Source: Anthostomella pinea
Taxonomy: Eukaryota > Ascomycota > Sordariomycetes > Xylariales > Xylariaceae
Assembly: GCA_963556695.1 (NCBI GenBank)
Contig: CAUWAG010000016.1
Coordinates: 171,001 to 235,000 of the forward strand
Length of the DNA stretch: 64,000 nucleotides
Direction: 5' to 3'
How positions within the stretch are numbered: position 1 is the first letter of the stretch; every line of letters begins with the position of its first letter. The notes under the pieces are model-generated. The model did no database searches and had not been told where the DNA came from. It saw only the letters and a list, made by a program, of their open reading frames with translations. The translations under genes were made by a program, and so were the position numbers. This document shows positions 1 through 11,961 of this stretch, piece by piece.

Positions 1-1421
1 GATGGTTCCGTCGGCCTGCATGCCCGCGTACAGCCCGCGCGACTTCATGTAATTCCAGATGGGCTTCATCTGGCCCTTGGCGAGCGCTGCTTCCACGCTG
101 GCGCCGGCGCCGATGGGGCCCGCCACGACAGCGATCTCGCCGCCGAGCGAGAGTCGCGGCTTGGTGAAGGCGTCGACGGCTGACGGCGTGTTGAGTACAC
201 ATACGCAGTCGTAGATGTCGAGGCCCGCCATGATACCCGCACCGAGCGTGTGCACCAGAAAGCCCGAGGGCGGCGACCAGCTGCCGTCGGGCAGACGCGC
301 CAGCACGATGCCCGAACCGCCGGCGCCCGAGATGTGCAGGCCGGCGCGGAATGTCGTGAAAATGGCCAGTCCCTTGGCGTTGGTTATGGCGGCCTTGGGG
401 ATCTTGACGAGCACCTTGGACTCGGTGGACGGTCCCGGAGACGTGGGGTGGCCAGGCGAGGGCGGAGGGTGGTTCGACTGGGTCTTGTAGAAGCCGTCTT
501 CTGCTCGGTGCGTTAGCTTGCCTTGCTTCCTGCGACGCTCGACAGGTGAAGTGGACGATACGTACTGCAGAAGCTCTTCAGGATGCGTGCTGCCTTGTCA
601 CACTCGTTGTCCATGCTCGACGGCCAGAAGGCCTCGGAGCCGAGCTTGTTCGTCAGCTTGTTGATCGGCAGCCCGACCTTCTGGCCCCATTGGTAGAACT
701 TGTGGCTGAAACTCTGTTTTCCAGTCGAGGAATCCGCCGTTGCTCCCGTCCCGGGCTGATGGTGGTGCTCACTGGATGGGCCAGCGGCGGCTGCGGTTGC
801 GGCTGCGGTTGCGGCTGCGACTCCGGCTGCGGCATGGGATGGTGAAGTCGGTGGAGGTGGGTATTGAGGTCCTTGGGAAGAGCTGGGTCGTGGTGGCAGG
901 GCGGGCGGTTGGGCATGCTGCTGGGTATGGTGTTGAGCGGCACCCTGGACCGGCGGTGGGACGTGCTGCTGATGAGAGGTATATTGTTGAGCGGGTTCCT
1001 GGACGGGCGGCTTCTGGTCCGGCACGAACTCGGCTCCTTGGTCAGCTTCAATCGTGTATGCCGGCGGAGGGGAGGTTGAGTGCCTGTGGGAAGATACAGA
1101 CGGCGGATGTATCTGAATCGGCGGCGGACCGGGAGGTGGAGGCGGATAATACTGCTCCTCCTGACCACCGGGGTGCTGTTCAAGTTCTTGGGGCGGAGGG
1201 TACTGGTTGTTGTGTTGGTTTGTCGGTGGAGGGCCCGGCGGAGGAGGAGGGAAGTACTGCTGCTGGGACTGGTCATGGTGGCTAGAAACACCAACGGGAT
1301 GCGACTGGAGGGGATGCGGCGGGGGTGCATTTACATCGCCAGCAGACAGCTCGGCGGGCCCTTCGTCATAGTAGTTGGGGTTGTCGCCTTGGACAGGCCC
1401 GTGGTGTGGATGTGCGCTCAT
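1..1421 (-). CDS. SYLF-domain (Ysc84/Lsb3-like) actin-patch protein, 3' end off the window
   Basis: Exons are 566-1421 and 1-500 (continuing past the left edge), joined over a 65-nt intron 501-565 with GTACGT donor, GCTAAC branch site and CAG acceptor. The start is the first ATG in frame, at 1421. The visible 451 residues have a disordered N-terminal half of about 250 residues, with runs of PPPPPGPPP, Gln/His stretches and an Ala-rich tract. It ends in a SYLF (DUF500) domain that opens with DNECDKAARILKSFC and continues DGFYK, VLVKIPKAAI, GLAIF and GGSGIVLARL. SYLF proteins such as yeast Ysc84/Lsb3 bind phosphoinositides and actin at endocytic patches, and many end in an SH3 domain, which would lie outside this window. 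The long proline-rich leader before the SYLF domain is unlike the yeast proteins and could bind SH3 domains. Family assignment is firm; the exact orthologue is not. Confidence 0.9.
501..565 (-). other. Intron of the SYLF gene
   Basis: A 65-nt intron with donor GTACGT and acceptor GCAG. Splicing joins SFC to KDGFYK and restores the conserved start of the SYLF domain; without it the frame stops within 16 codons. Confidence 0.9.
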
Positions 1422-2220
1422 GGTCTGCTGCCTAATAGACAATAGCTGGATCTACGTGTAGGTAAGTAGCTATGGACGTGTTGGAGGATGGGTTTGCGAT
1501 GAATGTTGTTCGTTCAGTTGGCGGACGGAGAAGAGGTGGTTACAATAATACGGCAAAGCAAGGTGGGGTTGGTTGGTGTTAATCGTAGGCTGATGGACGA
1601 ACATGGAGTTACCTGACCTGTTTGTAAGGTATATACCATCCAGGTCTGCCACTGCTCATACGCGTTGAAGTGGCTCAGAAACTTGATCCAGTCACACCAC
1701 GAGGTCGCACCCAAACATATTGGGCACCTGCATTATGGCCTTCACAGGTGGATGGTGCGATGACGACGGATGTCATCGCCACAATTGCCAAGCTGAGACG
1801 GGGCGGAAACGACATGGGACCTCAGCAAACACTTGACCGGAGAACCTGAGTAATCGCCTGGGCGCAGCGCTTACCGGTATTCCCAAGCACCATGGACTGA
1901 AATAGTACCCGAATGGCATCCCGACGAGTTGTATCGCTGCATGAGGACAGTGGCTGGTTCTTGTCTACCTGCGCAAGTACCCACCGGTAGCTATACGGGT
2001 CACTGGCGCTCAGTCTCGCTTCAACGTTTGCAAGGGACCGAGAAATACTCGCCTGCTTTGCTAGAAACGAGAACTCGAGGGATAATCGGAAGAAAGGAGG
2101 CAGAAGCTCCATAGAGCTTTGCGACACATCCATTGCTTCCTATCTGACCACTACGGCGTGCATTGCACGGGTTAGAGATTAACTGGCCATCCTGTACGCC
2201 CTAGAATTACAGTTGATACA
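1422..2220. other. Intergenic: 5' region of the SYLF gene, 3' region of rpt2
   Basis: No ORF here shows family similarity or a supported splice structure. The stretch is the upstream region of the leftward SYLF gene followed by the downstream region of rpt2. Confidence 0.6.
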
Positions 2221-3806
2221 CTACAAGTACAGACCCTCTGGCTCGCCCTCCTGCTTCGTGCGGAGAACTCTCTCCCTGGCCGCCCGGAAATCTGCCATCT
2301 GCACCCGCATACGACGCTCACGCAGCGCCATCAGACCCGCTTCCGAGCAGATGGCCTTGATGTCCGCTCCCGAGAGGTCGTCCTTCTGGCTGATGAACTC
2401 GTCGAGCTCGACGTCTTCGTTGAGGCTCATCTTGCTCGTGTGTAGGTTGAAGATCTTGCGCTTGGTGTTCTGGTCGGGGTTCTCGAACAGGATCTTTCGG
2501 TCGATTCGCCCAGGTCGGATCAGAGCAGGATCAAGCGTCTCGATCTTGTTGGTCGCCATGATCACCTTGACATCGCCTCGGTCATCGAATCCGTCAAGCT
2601 GGTTGAGCAGTTCCAACATGGTTCGCTGCACTTCCCGCTCACCACCCGATGTAGAGTCGTATCGCTTGGTACCGATCGCGTCGATCTCGTCGATGAAAAC
2701 GATCGAGGGGGCGTTCTCGGCCGCAGCCTGGATGTGTGAGTACGCGAAAAGAATTGGATGACGAGTGAGCAACTTACTTGGAAGAGCTGGCGAACGAGGC
2801 GAGGTCCATCACCCAGATACTTCTGAATCAGCTCACTTCCGACGATGCGCAAAAAGGTAGCCGAAGTCTGATTGGCGACGGCCTTAGCCAGTAGCGTTTT
2901 GCCGGTACCTGGAGCACCATAGAGAATGACACCCTTGGGTGGCTTGATACCCATCTCCTCGTAGAGCTCAGGGTGCAGCAGGGGCAGCTCCACAGACTCC
3001 CGGACTTCCTGGATTTGTTGCTCCAGACCACCAATATCAGCGTACGACTCGGTCGGCGCCTTGTCCAGCTTCATGACGTTGACGGCGGGATCCGTGTCGT
3101 CCGTAAGCACGCCCACAATAGAGACGCTCTTATGGTGCAGCAGCACGGATGCGCCCGGCTCCAGCAGGTCCTTGTCGACGAAACTCATGATGCTGACGTA
3201 GTATTCGGGGCCCGTAGTACTGGAAACGATAGCATGGTCGTCGTCAATCATCTCCTCCAGCGTGCCGACTCCCATGGGGCTGCCACGCATGTCGTCGACT
3301 CGGCCACGCTCGTCGGCATTACGGTCGCCAGCTTCAGGGTCGGGCGCCGCACCAGCGTTATCCTTGGCAGCCTTTGCCTTTCTCAGGCGCTCCTGGTTCT
3401 CGACGTATTCCTCCTCGAGGAGCAGATGGTCGTGGATGCGCTGCATGCGCAGCAGACGGAGCTTGCATCGACTGGTCGGGTAGATGGCAGGCAGCTTGGC
3501 GGCAGCCGAGGTACCGGCGGCCTTTCTCTTCTTGCGACCGATGCGGGTGGTGGGTCGGGGCGGAGGTTCGTACTTGGGCTTCTCCTTCTGTTTGATGGGA
3601 AATGGGTCAGAGACGATTCGATGCTCGAGGTAGCGGATGACGGCGACAAGGCTGTCTATCTAATGGATGAACCAATATACCTTCTTGTCCTTCTCGTCCT
3701 TGCCGTCCTGGCCGGGGCCGCCCAGTCCAGACTGGTTTTGACCCTACATATGATGCATCAGTAGTGATGCAAGAGCTAGGCTGGTTGGGTTGATGAAGCT
3801 CACCAT
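2221..3806 (-). CDS. rpt2: 26S proteasome regulatory ATPase subunit 4 (Rpt2)
   Basis: Four exons: 3804-3806, 3681-3743, 2778-3587 and 2221-2727, giving 460 residues (yeast Rpt2 has 437). Rpt2 is one of six AAA+ ATPases of the 19S base; it unfolds ubiquitinated substrates and opens the 20S gate. In order: Lys-rich N-terminus ([16 protein letters not shown]), coiled coil near [13 protein letters not shown] fold, Walker A GAPGTGKT at about 236-243, Walker B IVFIDEID at about 301-308, arginine-finger region [12 protein letters not shown], and a C-terminal HbYX-type LYL. The protein begins MGQ, the context for N-myristoylation known in Rpt2. The first coding exon is the ATG alone: GTGAGC follows it directly, and the next exon opens with GGTCAAAACCAG. 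Divergent from lsc1. Confidence 0.97.
3744..3803 (-). other. rpt2 intron 1, directly after the start codon
   Basis: A 60-nt intron with donor GTGAGC abutting the ATG at 3804-3806 and acceptor ATGTAG before GGTCAA. Splicing yields [10 protein letters not shown], matching the Gly2 that is N-myristoylated in Rpt2 proteins. Confidence 0.85.
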
Positions 3807-4461
3807 CTTGACGAACGACGGTGCGAGCCGGGTCGCAAGTGTACTGGAACGTTGCTTGTCTTTCAGAGGGTACTGATTCGGAGCTCGGTGTGCTCAAACG
3901 GGTCTCCCAACAAAGAAATGGTTGCCGATGGCACTGGTCGAGATGGATGATGGCTGTTTAATGGTGAGAGGTGGATGTTGACGAGGCAAGGCTTGGAGAT
4001 TCGGAGACGGGAGGAGAGCTGTCAAAGCTGCAGTAATCCAGGCTGCCAGGCGCCAGAGGAAGACGCGTGCTGATGGAAGGTAAGGTACAGACCCGCTATG
4101 GACATGCAGCTGCTGACGGTCTGGCGCTATTTCTGACCAGCTGGTGGATTCTCTGGGTATCCGAGCCGGGTTATTCCGGCAGATTATGCCGCAAAACGTT
4201 AAGAAACGGGACAGGGGAACGGAGACGGCAGGACGGGAGCTTCAGTTTTCTTGTCAATGCGCGCTTGTCGGGTCTGCAACGGCGCAATTGACAATTGACC
4301 TTTGATACCGGCCGTCAATCTCCAGCAGTGTTTCCGAAGACAACATTGGATAAAGCATCAAATCGCTCTACCTACGCCCTTCCTCCTCCAAACCCTCTTC
4401 GCTGCTCCCGACCACGCACCTCGTCGACTTGGACGTCGTTCCTTAATTGGCCAGATTCACC
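3807..4461. promoter_or_regulatory. Shared divergent promoter region of rpt2 and lsc1
   Basis: The 655 bp between the two start codons carry no supported gene. The lsc1 side has a pyrimidine-rich tract at about 4375-4410 (CCTTCCTCCTCC and CCCTCTTC), typical of fungal core promoters. No clear TATA box. Bidirectional use is inferred from the layout only. Confidence 0.5.
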
Positions 4462-5764
4462 ATGCAGGCCATCAGACAACTACGGCCGAGCGCCGCTGCT
4501 CTGCGCCAGATCTCCCGACGAACCTACAGCTCCTCGACATCGCCCTACTCCAAGACGATCGAGAACCTGCGCATTAACGGGGACACCAAGGTCATCTACC
4601 AGGGCTTCACTGGAAAGCAGGGAACGTGAGTGTTTATCCCTTCCGTTGGCAACGCTTGCGTCTATTCCAAGCTATCTAGTACTCAAGCTGACTTCTGGAC
4701 CTTGATACAGTTTCCACGCCCAACAAGCGATCGAGTACGGTAAATACAACACTCCCTTGCTCTCCGAAGAGCTTTGCGAACGACCAACCTACAGGCACTG
4801 TGTCTGACGTGAACGTTTGCTATAGGTACCATGGTTGTGGGAGGCACAAACCCCAAGAAGGCCGGTCAGGAGCATCTCGGTCTACCTGTCTTTGGCAACG
4901 TCGGTGATGCCGTGAAGGAGACTGGCGCAACTGCTACTGCCATCTTCGTGCCGTAAGTAGAAAGACTGCCCATGCGCAGATATCGGAACATCAGACTTGG
5001 GGCGCAAGTGCTAATGGAGTACATTCTCGCAGGCCCCCGTTGGCTGCCGCCGGTATCGAAGAAGCTATCAATGCCGAGATCCCGCTCGTCGTCTGCATCA
5101 CCGAGGGTATCCCGCAACATGGTATGTTCCTGCGACGAGTCCCCAGGGAGATATCCCCTCTGACGGATCCCCAGATATGGTCCGCATTACCGACATGCTC
5201 AAGACCCAGTCCAAGACCCGTCTCGTAGGCCCCAACTGCCCCGGTATCATCGCCCCTGGTCTATGCAAGATTGGTATCATGCCTGGCTTCATCCACAAGC
5301 GTGGCCGTATCGGTATCGTCTCTCGTTCCGGTACCCTGACCTACGAAGCTGTCAATCAAACGACTCAAACTGGTCTCGGTCAATCTCTGGTCGTTGGTAT
5401 TGGTGGTGACCCCTTTAGCGGAACCAACTTCATCGACTGCCTCAACGTATTCCTCAAGGATGAAGAGACCGACGGTATCATCATGATTGGTGAGATCGGT
5501 GGATCGGCCGAGGAGGATGCTGCGGATTTCCTCAAGGCAAACAACACCGTCAACGGTGGCAAGCCCGTGGTCAGCTTCATTGCCGGTATCAGCGCGCCCC
5601 CAGGACGGAGAATGGGTCACGCCGGTGCTATCGTGGCCGGCGGAAAGGGTGATGCCAACTCCAAGATCAAGGCCCTGGAGGCTGCCGGTGTCGTGGTTGA
5701 GCGGTCGCCTGCCGGTCTGGGACGTGCCATGCGGGAGGCCTTTGTCAAGCGGGACTTGTTGTGA
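4462..5764 (+). CDS. lsc1: Succinyl-CoA ligase alpha subunit, mitochondrial
   Basis: Five exons: 4462-4625, 4711-4739, 4826-4952, 5033-5121 and 5175-5764; 332 residues, the usual length. With the beta subunit it interconverts succinyl-CoA and succinate with substrate-level phosphorylation in the TCA cycle. The first 20 or so residues are rich in Arg, Ser and Ala ([20 protein letters not shown]) and look like a mitochondrial presequence. The N-terminal CoA-binding Rossmann domain runs [14 protein letters not shown] to GGTNPKKAG, then [12 protein letters not shown], and the phosphohistidine motif [10 protein letters not shown] puts the active His at about 285. All splice junctions keep frame. 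ATG 4462 is chosen because it begins the presequence. Confidence 0.98.
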
Positions 5765-7223
5765 GCGACTGAAGTTCTGTATAAATAGACGTTACCTATC
5801 ATCTGCAGGGCTTCCACTAGTCATGCGCCACTGCCCATGAGGGGAGTTCACCAAGCTACATGTAGTGTAGTGTAAGAAGAGCCGAGGGCTGCGAGGAGAT
5901 AATCATATTGAACGAGCTACACTTGACATCCGCTGGTCGTCGGGTTTGGTGAAATACAACCAGCCAATGAAGCGGTGACGTTGGTATGACCACTTGCCGC
6001 AACCATTTGGCCGAAGCCGCTCCACGCGCTCGTGCTCTTCGAGGCAGCAAATTGGATGGTCAACAAAGCTGTACATATCATATCCCTAGGTTTATTCTGC
6101 CTATTTCATATGCTGTCAGTGCGGTCATATCGCCTCGTGGGACTTCCAAGCCGAAGAGGGCGGCCCCTGACGAGACTCGGCGGATTCGCTCATCACACTG
6201 CGGCGCAGCTCAAGCAATCCGGGCCGCGGAACCACCGTCAGCACTGTGACCGTACAACCGGACTCATACAGGACGTTCTCTGCGCCAGAACACTACCGCC
6301 CCAGATCCTGGTAGGCGCCGCAAGACATATCAGTGTGCCACGACACGGCCCAGCGGGTTGGTTCGTGGATAAGGAGTCGGCGAACGCTTCGACTTCGAGT
6401 CGGACACTATCTTTAATCAGCTCAAGCTCTGGATATCCCAGCCTTGGGTGGGAACCAGGTGCTTGAGCTTGGTATGAAATAGCCAAAACTGCCGCCTTGA
6501 CCGTCTCTTGATACTTGTGGTAGCTGTCGGTGAGAGCTCCGAGATGCTGTGGGTGCAGACACACCCCTGATTTTTATCATATTCCTTCGTGAAGGCAATC
6601 TACCTCATGCTACCAGTATCCGCGGCATCCTCAGAGGGCGGTTGTCTTGGGATGTTGTAGTTCCGTGCTCATCGAGGACTGTCTGATTTTTGGAATCAAG
6701 GTCCGCTTCTTGCCAGCAGTGTAGATGTGCGTCCCTCCACTCCGCGAGCAAAGTTCCCTTGCGATTATCTACAGGGCAAGCAGTCTTCAGTCTTCAGTCC
6801 CACTGCTCATGTGAGCAATCGACTGGACAGCGCGAGGAGAACCCTGTGTCGATCTCCCTCTCCCCGCATAGGGTCCTCGACTACGGGCTCACGACATGAA
6901 CTGCCGTGCTCTGTACCCCCGCACTGTCGTGTGACATCGGCCCTCTGCTGATGATGGACAGTCTGGGGAATCACGGGAGCAGACTATGCTAGTTGCTTTG
7001 TTCCTTTGCTGATGTAAGTGGGAGGAGACTTGGCTGCGGCATGGCCTCTCGAAGCGGATCAGCTGGACCGGAGCGCCTCGCCGTCAGCTTATCTTTCATG
7101 TCTTGTACGAGGAGGAGAACGGTGAATCTTCACTCGGTTCTTTACCGTCTCAATTTATAGATCTTTGGATATCCCCTTGCTCGTTCATGATCAGATTGCT
7201 GGTCTTGTCACTTGTCTAGAGCC
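5765..7223. other. Intergenic between lsc1 and the TRI12-type transporter
   Basis: 1.46 kb without a recognisable gene. A 108-codon open frame on the minus strand (6238-6564) has no ATG start and no recognisable motif. The last few hundred bases should hold the transporter promoter. Confidence 0.5.
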
Positions 7224-9315
7224 ATGTCGACTGGGACAGAAAAGCGAGGTGCTTCTCGCGTACCAGAGCAGACAGGAGCTGCGGAACACCACGAGTCTGA
7301 GGCCCTGCCTATCGAGCAGGAAGCAATCCGGGATGCTTACCGCGTCCATCTCAGCTGGCGGTCATGGGTACGATCCTCCCACATGAGCTTCCACTATCAC
7401 TTAGAACTGACAACAGTACGGTAGCTCGTCGTATTCATCACCTGCTTCGCGTAAGTACAGACAGATCCAAGCAGCCATAGTATCAGTCATGTTGACAACA
7501 GCCGAACATCAGTATCATGGCCCAAGTCTATGTCGTCGTCGCAGCCGGGTCCGTCGTCGCGTTCATCATCCGGGATCTGGGTGACGCCTCAATAGCTGGC
7601 TGGATCATACAGGCACGCCCCTTAAGCTCATGACTCACCTTGTACAGATTTGACAAAAATCAAAGGGCCCTCTACTCATGCAAAGCGTGCTTTCCCCCAT
7701 CGTGGGTCGCCTGTCGGATGTCTTGGATCGGAAGTATCTCGCTACCATCCCGCCTCTGATAGCCTTCGCAGGTGCGGTCGTTTCTGCTACCGCAAACTCT
7801 ATGAGCATGCTGATCGGCGGCGGCATCCTCATCGGCACCACTTTGTCGACTATTTCGATCGTGCAGGCGATCCCGTCTGAGATCCTGCCCCTCAAGTTTC
7901 GGGCACTTGCCAATGGCTTTGCTTTCATCGGCGGCGGCGTTGGTGGTTTGTACGTGAAGATCACGATGGCTCATATGAAGAAATTACTGACTAGGATTCA
8001 GGATTGGATCTCTAGGAGCCGGAGCCGTGACCAACGTCAATGTCGGAGGCTGGCGCTACATCTTTTGGATCCAAGCCGCCTTCCATGGCATCACGGCTGT
8101 TGGGCTCTTCTGTTTCTACTGGCCACCAAAGAACATCGAGTACCCAAAGATGTCACTGAAGGAGTACATGTGGGCTTGCGATCCCATAGGCTCCCTCATG
8201 TTCGTCAGCAGTGCCACGCTGATGCTCCTTGGGCTCGACTGGGCTGGCGGAGCTTACGGGTGGTCGAGCCCCCATGTTGCCGTACCGTTGAGCTTGGGGC
8301 TGGCGTTGCTGGTTGGCTTTGGGTTTTACGGTGGGCAAATCTACTTGGGAGTCACGACTATCCACACATACTGACAGACATACCATAGAGTGGAAGGGGA
8401 GGTCAGACGGCTTAGTTGCCCACGTCTTCTTCCGCAAGAACGCCAACTTTGTGTACTCCATCTTTGCTTTCGCGGTCGAAGGATGGATCTTCTACAGTGC
8501 TGTCAACTCCGTCGTACCGCAGATCGTGCTGCAGCTGGGGTTTGAGTCTGACGCATGGCACATCTCCGTTCGCCAGCTCAGCTACCAGCTTACCGTGCTG
8601 TTCGCGTCCATCCCGATCACCTGGTACGCGACTCGGTCCAAGGACTTGCAGTCGCCATTGCTTGTCACAATCACGATATTCCTCGTCGTGTGAGTTCTGA
8701 CTATACACTCATCTCGGTTGAGACGACTCGACTGACAACGGCCCGTGTAGAGCCATCTGCTACGCAACGATCAAGCCAACTTGGAACTCCGCTCAGATCG
8801 CGCTCGGCGTGCTCGCAGGCATCGGCCAGTCGGGTCCTCTGACATTACTCGTAGCTTGCATACAATTCACCGCTCCCCACGCCTTTCTCTCGACTGCGAC
8901 GGGACTAGCCTTTTCTGCACGCGCAGTCGGCGGCGCTTTCGGGTCGGCCGTATTAAATGCCATCGTTAACGGTCGATTGGGCAGTCATTATGCTTCGTCC
9001 GTCGGAGGAGCGGCTGTCGACGCGGGACTGCCGGAAGAGAGTGTGCCATCCTTGCTGGAAGCATTGGACGCCGGAAACCCCGGGTCAGGGGTGAAGGGTG
9101 CGAACGCAACCATCTGGTCAGCGGCGATTGAAGCCAGTAGGTGGGAGTACACGTACGCCTATCGATTGGCATGGTCGAGCGTGATCCCTTTCATAGTGCT
9201 GGCCATTATCGCCGTGGCGCTCCTGAAAGGCGTGAAGGATTTGATGACGGAAAATGTTGAGGCGACTGTTGAACACGTTAAGCATGTTGAGGTCGAGCAG
9301 GATTTCAACCTATAG
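7224..9315 (+). CDS. MFS drug/toxin exporter, TRI12 family (14 TM)
   Basis: Seven exons: 7224-7367, 7425-7450, 7513-7612, 7666-7949, 8002-8330, 8389-8689 and 8751-9315; 582 residues. After a hydrophilic N-terminus comes the family opening (YRVHLSWRSW, VVVAAGSVVAFIIRDLGD), the MFS signature region SVLSPIVGRLSDVLDRK, an MFS-type IPSEILPLKFR, and about 14 hydrophobic segments. The nearest family I recognise is the fungal trichothecene efflux pump/siderophore-type DHA group (TRI12). These export small toxic molecules or transport iron chelates across the plasma membrane by proton antiport. No biosynthetic genes sit beside it, so its substrate cannot be inferred. Intron 3 (7613-7665) appears to use a GC donor (CAG|GCACGC), the only non-GT donor I needed in the window. 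Confidence 0.93.
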
Positions 9316-10183
9316 CAGGGCCAGAGGCAAATGGACGTCCATCGTCTGAACATATGAGCAGATAGGTAGGGCACTGACTATTCGTTGACTAGGCTTTTTG
9401 AGATGATAGACCTACCAACGAATTGATCTGACGAGAGGAGCTTGGTTACCATACATAACCCGGTAGTTCTAATCCCGGAATCATCCAGAAGCAGCTTGTT
9501 TGAGACTTCATGTCGCTCGTTCGGTAACTTTGTCGTTTGATAAACTTACATACTTACATACCTCAAAGTTTGCTAGACAAACTGAAGCTCTACACCAGCC
9601 AGATTTGAAGAATCGCCATGGCAAAACCTCGGTGAAGAGCTGAAAACTTGCCTCGGCATGGCTGAGTACTGCATGTGATGTCCAGTTGTCCCCGTATCAA
9701 TGCCGGATCTCATGTAAGACTAGCCCACGTACTGCACAGTATTGGAGTCGCCTCGTGTGATCGAAGGTAGTTGGATAGAGGCCGTGCTATAGCCCTGATT
9801 GCCTTTTTCAGGACAACAGAACTACCAAGCTCAACGGGGCGTGGTCATTCTACGTCCGCATAGTAATTGTGCCCCATATCATCTGTGAGCAGAGACAGAA
9901 AGGTGCCGTAACAAGAACACTCGCTTCTAAGCGGAATGACAATCCGGGCATGCGCTTTGAGGGGCGCTTTGGCTATTCTCACTTTGTCCCGAGCTGGATC
10001 AGCGGGTCTCGCACAGGCCTTCATTTTGCCAGGAAGGCCATCGCTGAGGCACCCTATCTGCTGTATTGCAGTGAGGCATCGGTGCCGTTGTCGTACATGT
10101 CTGGGCAGTATGCGGGAGCCCCTTGGACGGCTGAATGGTCACTGTCGCCGGGGTTCTCCTCTCATGGAAGCCTGGACCAGTCG
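9316..10183. other. Intergenic, convergent 3' ends of the transporter and elp3
   Basis: 868 bp between two convergent genes. Short frames only, none with a motif or a plausible splice model. Confidence 0.6.
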
Positions 10184-11961
10184 TCATGACTCGTGCTTGC
10201 GCCCATCAAGCCACTTGCTCATATATGGGCCATCCAACCAGTAGCCGAGCTTCTTGTAGTAGCTTCTGACACCGACACCACTGATAACACTGATCTTGTC
10301 GCTTCCATGCTCCTCTCGAGCAATACGTTCGGCCTCCTCCATCAAGAGTGTCCCGAAACCTTGATGCTGGAATTTCTTGGGATCTCTCGCGTGGACGGGC
10401 ACGGCTGTTCCGTACACATGGAGTTCTCGGACCAGACTCGTCTGCTGCCCGGTAAGTTCCTCACGATAAGTATACTTCTCGGTACACTTTCTCAGCCGGA
10501 GAAGGGCGACCAGAATGTCCTGCTTGGGATCTTCGTAGGCCAGGAACGTCTCCCAACCGCCGTTGGCAGTGTAATCACGACGGACTAGCTCTATTTGATT
10601 TGGTCGTATCTTGTGCTTGACCTCGTTGATACCGACTTCGCGCGTTCTGACATCACGGCAACTGGTGCCAAAATCCTTCATGCGCGCAAGAGCCAGCTCC
10701 CGGAGGTTACCATTCTCGACACCCGAAGTGACCAGGGGCATGGGAATATCTCTCTGGACACGGTAAATTCGGGTCCAGGGAGGTACCAGGGCGAGTATCC
10801 GGGCAACAATGTCAATCAAGGCATTGGGCGTGTAGTTCTGATAACGGCCTGTTCGCCACAACTCGTAGAGGCCGGTGCCACGGATGACCAAAGTGGGATA
10901 GATCTTGAGTCCGTCAGTCCGGAACGCCGGGCTTTCGAAATACTCTCTGAACTGATCGAGGTCTCGCTCCATTCCCACGTTGGGCAAGTCGGGCATCATG
11001 TGGGACACGACCTTGAATCCAGCATCCTTGGCGAGGCAGAATGTCTCAGCAACGGATGCGACAGTGTGTCCTCGGTTCGTATCCCGGGCGACATCTTCAT
11101 ACAGAGACTGTACTCCAACCTCCAACCGCGTACATCCATAGCGGAGCATATCAGTGAGATGCGGTTGCAGACAGTAGTCGGGTCTCGTCTCGATGGTGAT
11201 GCCCACGCACTTGACATTGCTCATTTCCCCGGCTTCGACGGCCTCGTCCACGTTGGTGGTCTGGTAGCCGCTCAAGGCATTGTGTAGCTGGGAGATGAAA
11301 TCCTCCCGATAGGGCACGGGCAGAGACATGAAGGTCCCTCCCATGATGATATACTCGACTTTATCGACAGAGTGACCAAGAGACTTCAGCTGGTCCACGC
11401 GACCCCGAGCCTGCTCGAACGGGTCGTATCGGGCACGAATGGCGCGCATGGATGTCGGCTCGTACCCCGTGTAGGACTGCGTGCTGTATTCAAAGTCGGA
11501 ATCGGGACCGCCAGGACAGTAAACGCAGATGTTGCCGGTGTAGGCAATGTGAGGGCATCGATGGGGTTTGCACATGACGGCAACGACGGCGATTCCAGAA
11601 GAAGTCCCTAGTCGACTCGTCAGCATCCATCAGGGTGCACATGTCAATGACTGGGACGGCGCGGCGCACGGATAGGCTTTGCGACCAGCTTCGGCATTAT
11701 GTATTTCTTGTAATGTTCGGGGACAGCAGCAATGATGGCCGTAAGCGGCGGGATGTTGGCGAGCTTGTGCTTCCTGGACAGCTTGGAGCGCAGGGTGTTC
11801 AGATTGATATCCCGGCTGGGTTTCTTGGGGTCTTTGGCAGCTTCGTGGTCCTCGATCAGAGCACTCGCAATGTCGGCGCAGCATCGTAGGAACCGTTCGT
11901 TCTCGGGTGGAAGATTGGCGTCCTTCTTCCGGACGGTGGCAGTTATCGTCGTAGTCGCCAT
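10184..11961 (-). CDS. elp3: Elongator complex catalytic subunit Elp3 (radical SAM tRNA acyltransferase)
   Basis: Exons 11670-11961 and 10184-11607 around a 62-nt intron (11608-11669); 571 residues, full length for the family. Elp3 makes cm5U-type modifications at the tRNA wobble uridine, using SAM and acetyl-CoA. The radical-SAM Fe-S cysteines are in [14 protein letters not shown] (C115, C125, C128 in this model), followed by long stretches nearly invariant from yeast to man ([43 protein letters not shown]). The C-terminal GNAT/KAT domain ends [18 protein letters not shown] and [19 protein letters not shown] 11961 gives [10 protein letters not shown]; upstream in-frame codons include no other ATG. 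Divergent from ubc1 across about 1 kb. Confidence 0.98.

Noticed and set aside
6238..6564. 108-codon minus-strand open frame in the lsc1-transporter spacer
   Set aside because: No ATG at its start, no motif, no splice partners; treated as chance or a remnant.
7224..9315. Secondary-metabolite gene cluster around the TRI12-type transporter
   Set aside because: Neighbours are lsc1 and elp3, both housekeeping genes; no synthase, terpene cyclase or P450 nearby.
10193..11287. Long plus-strand open frames over elp3
   Set aside because: Opposite-strand shadows of the strongly conserved Elp3 coding sequence.
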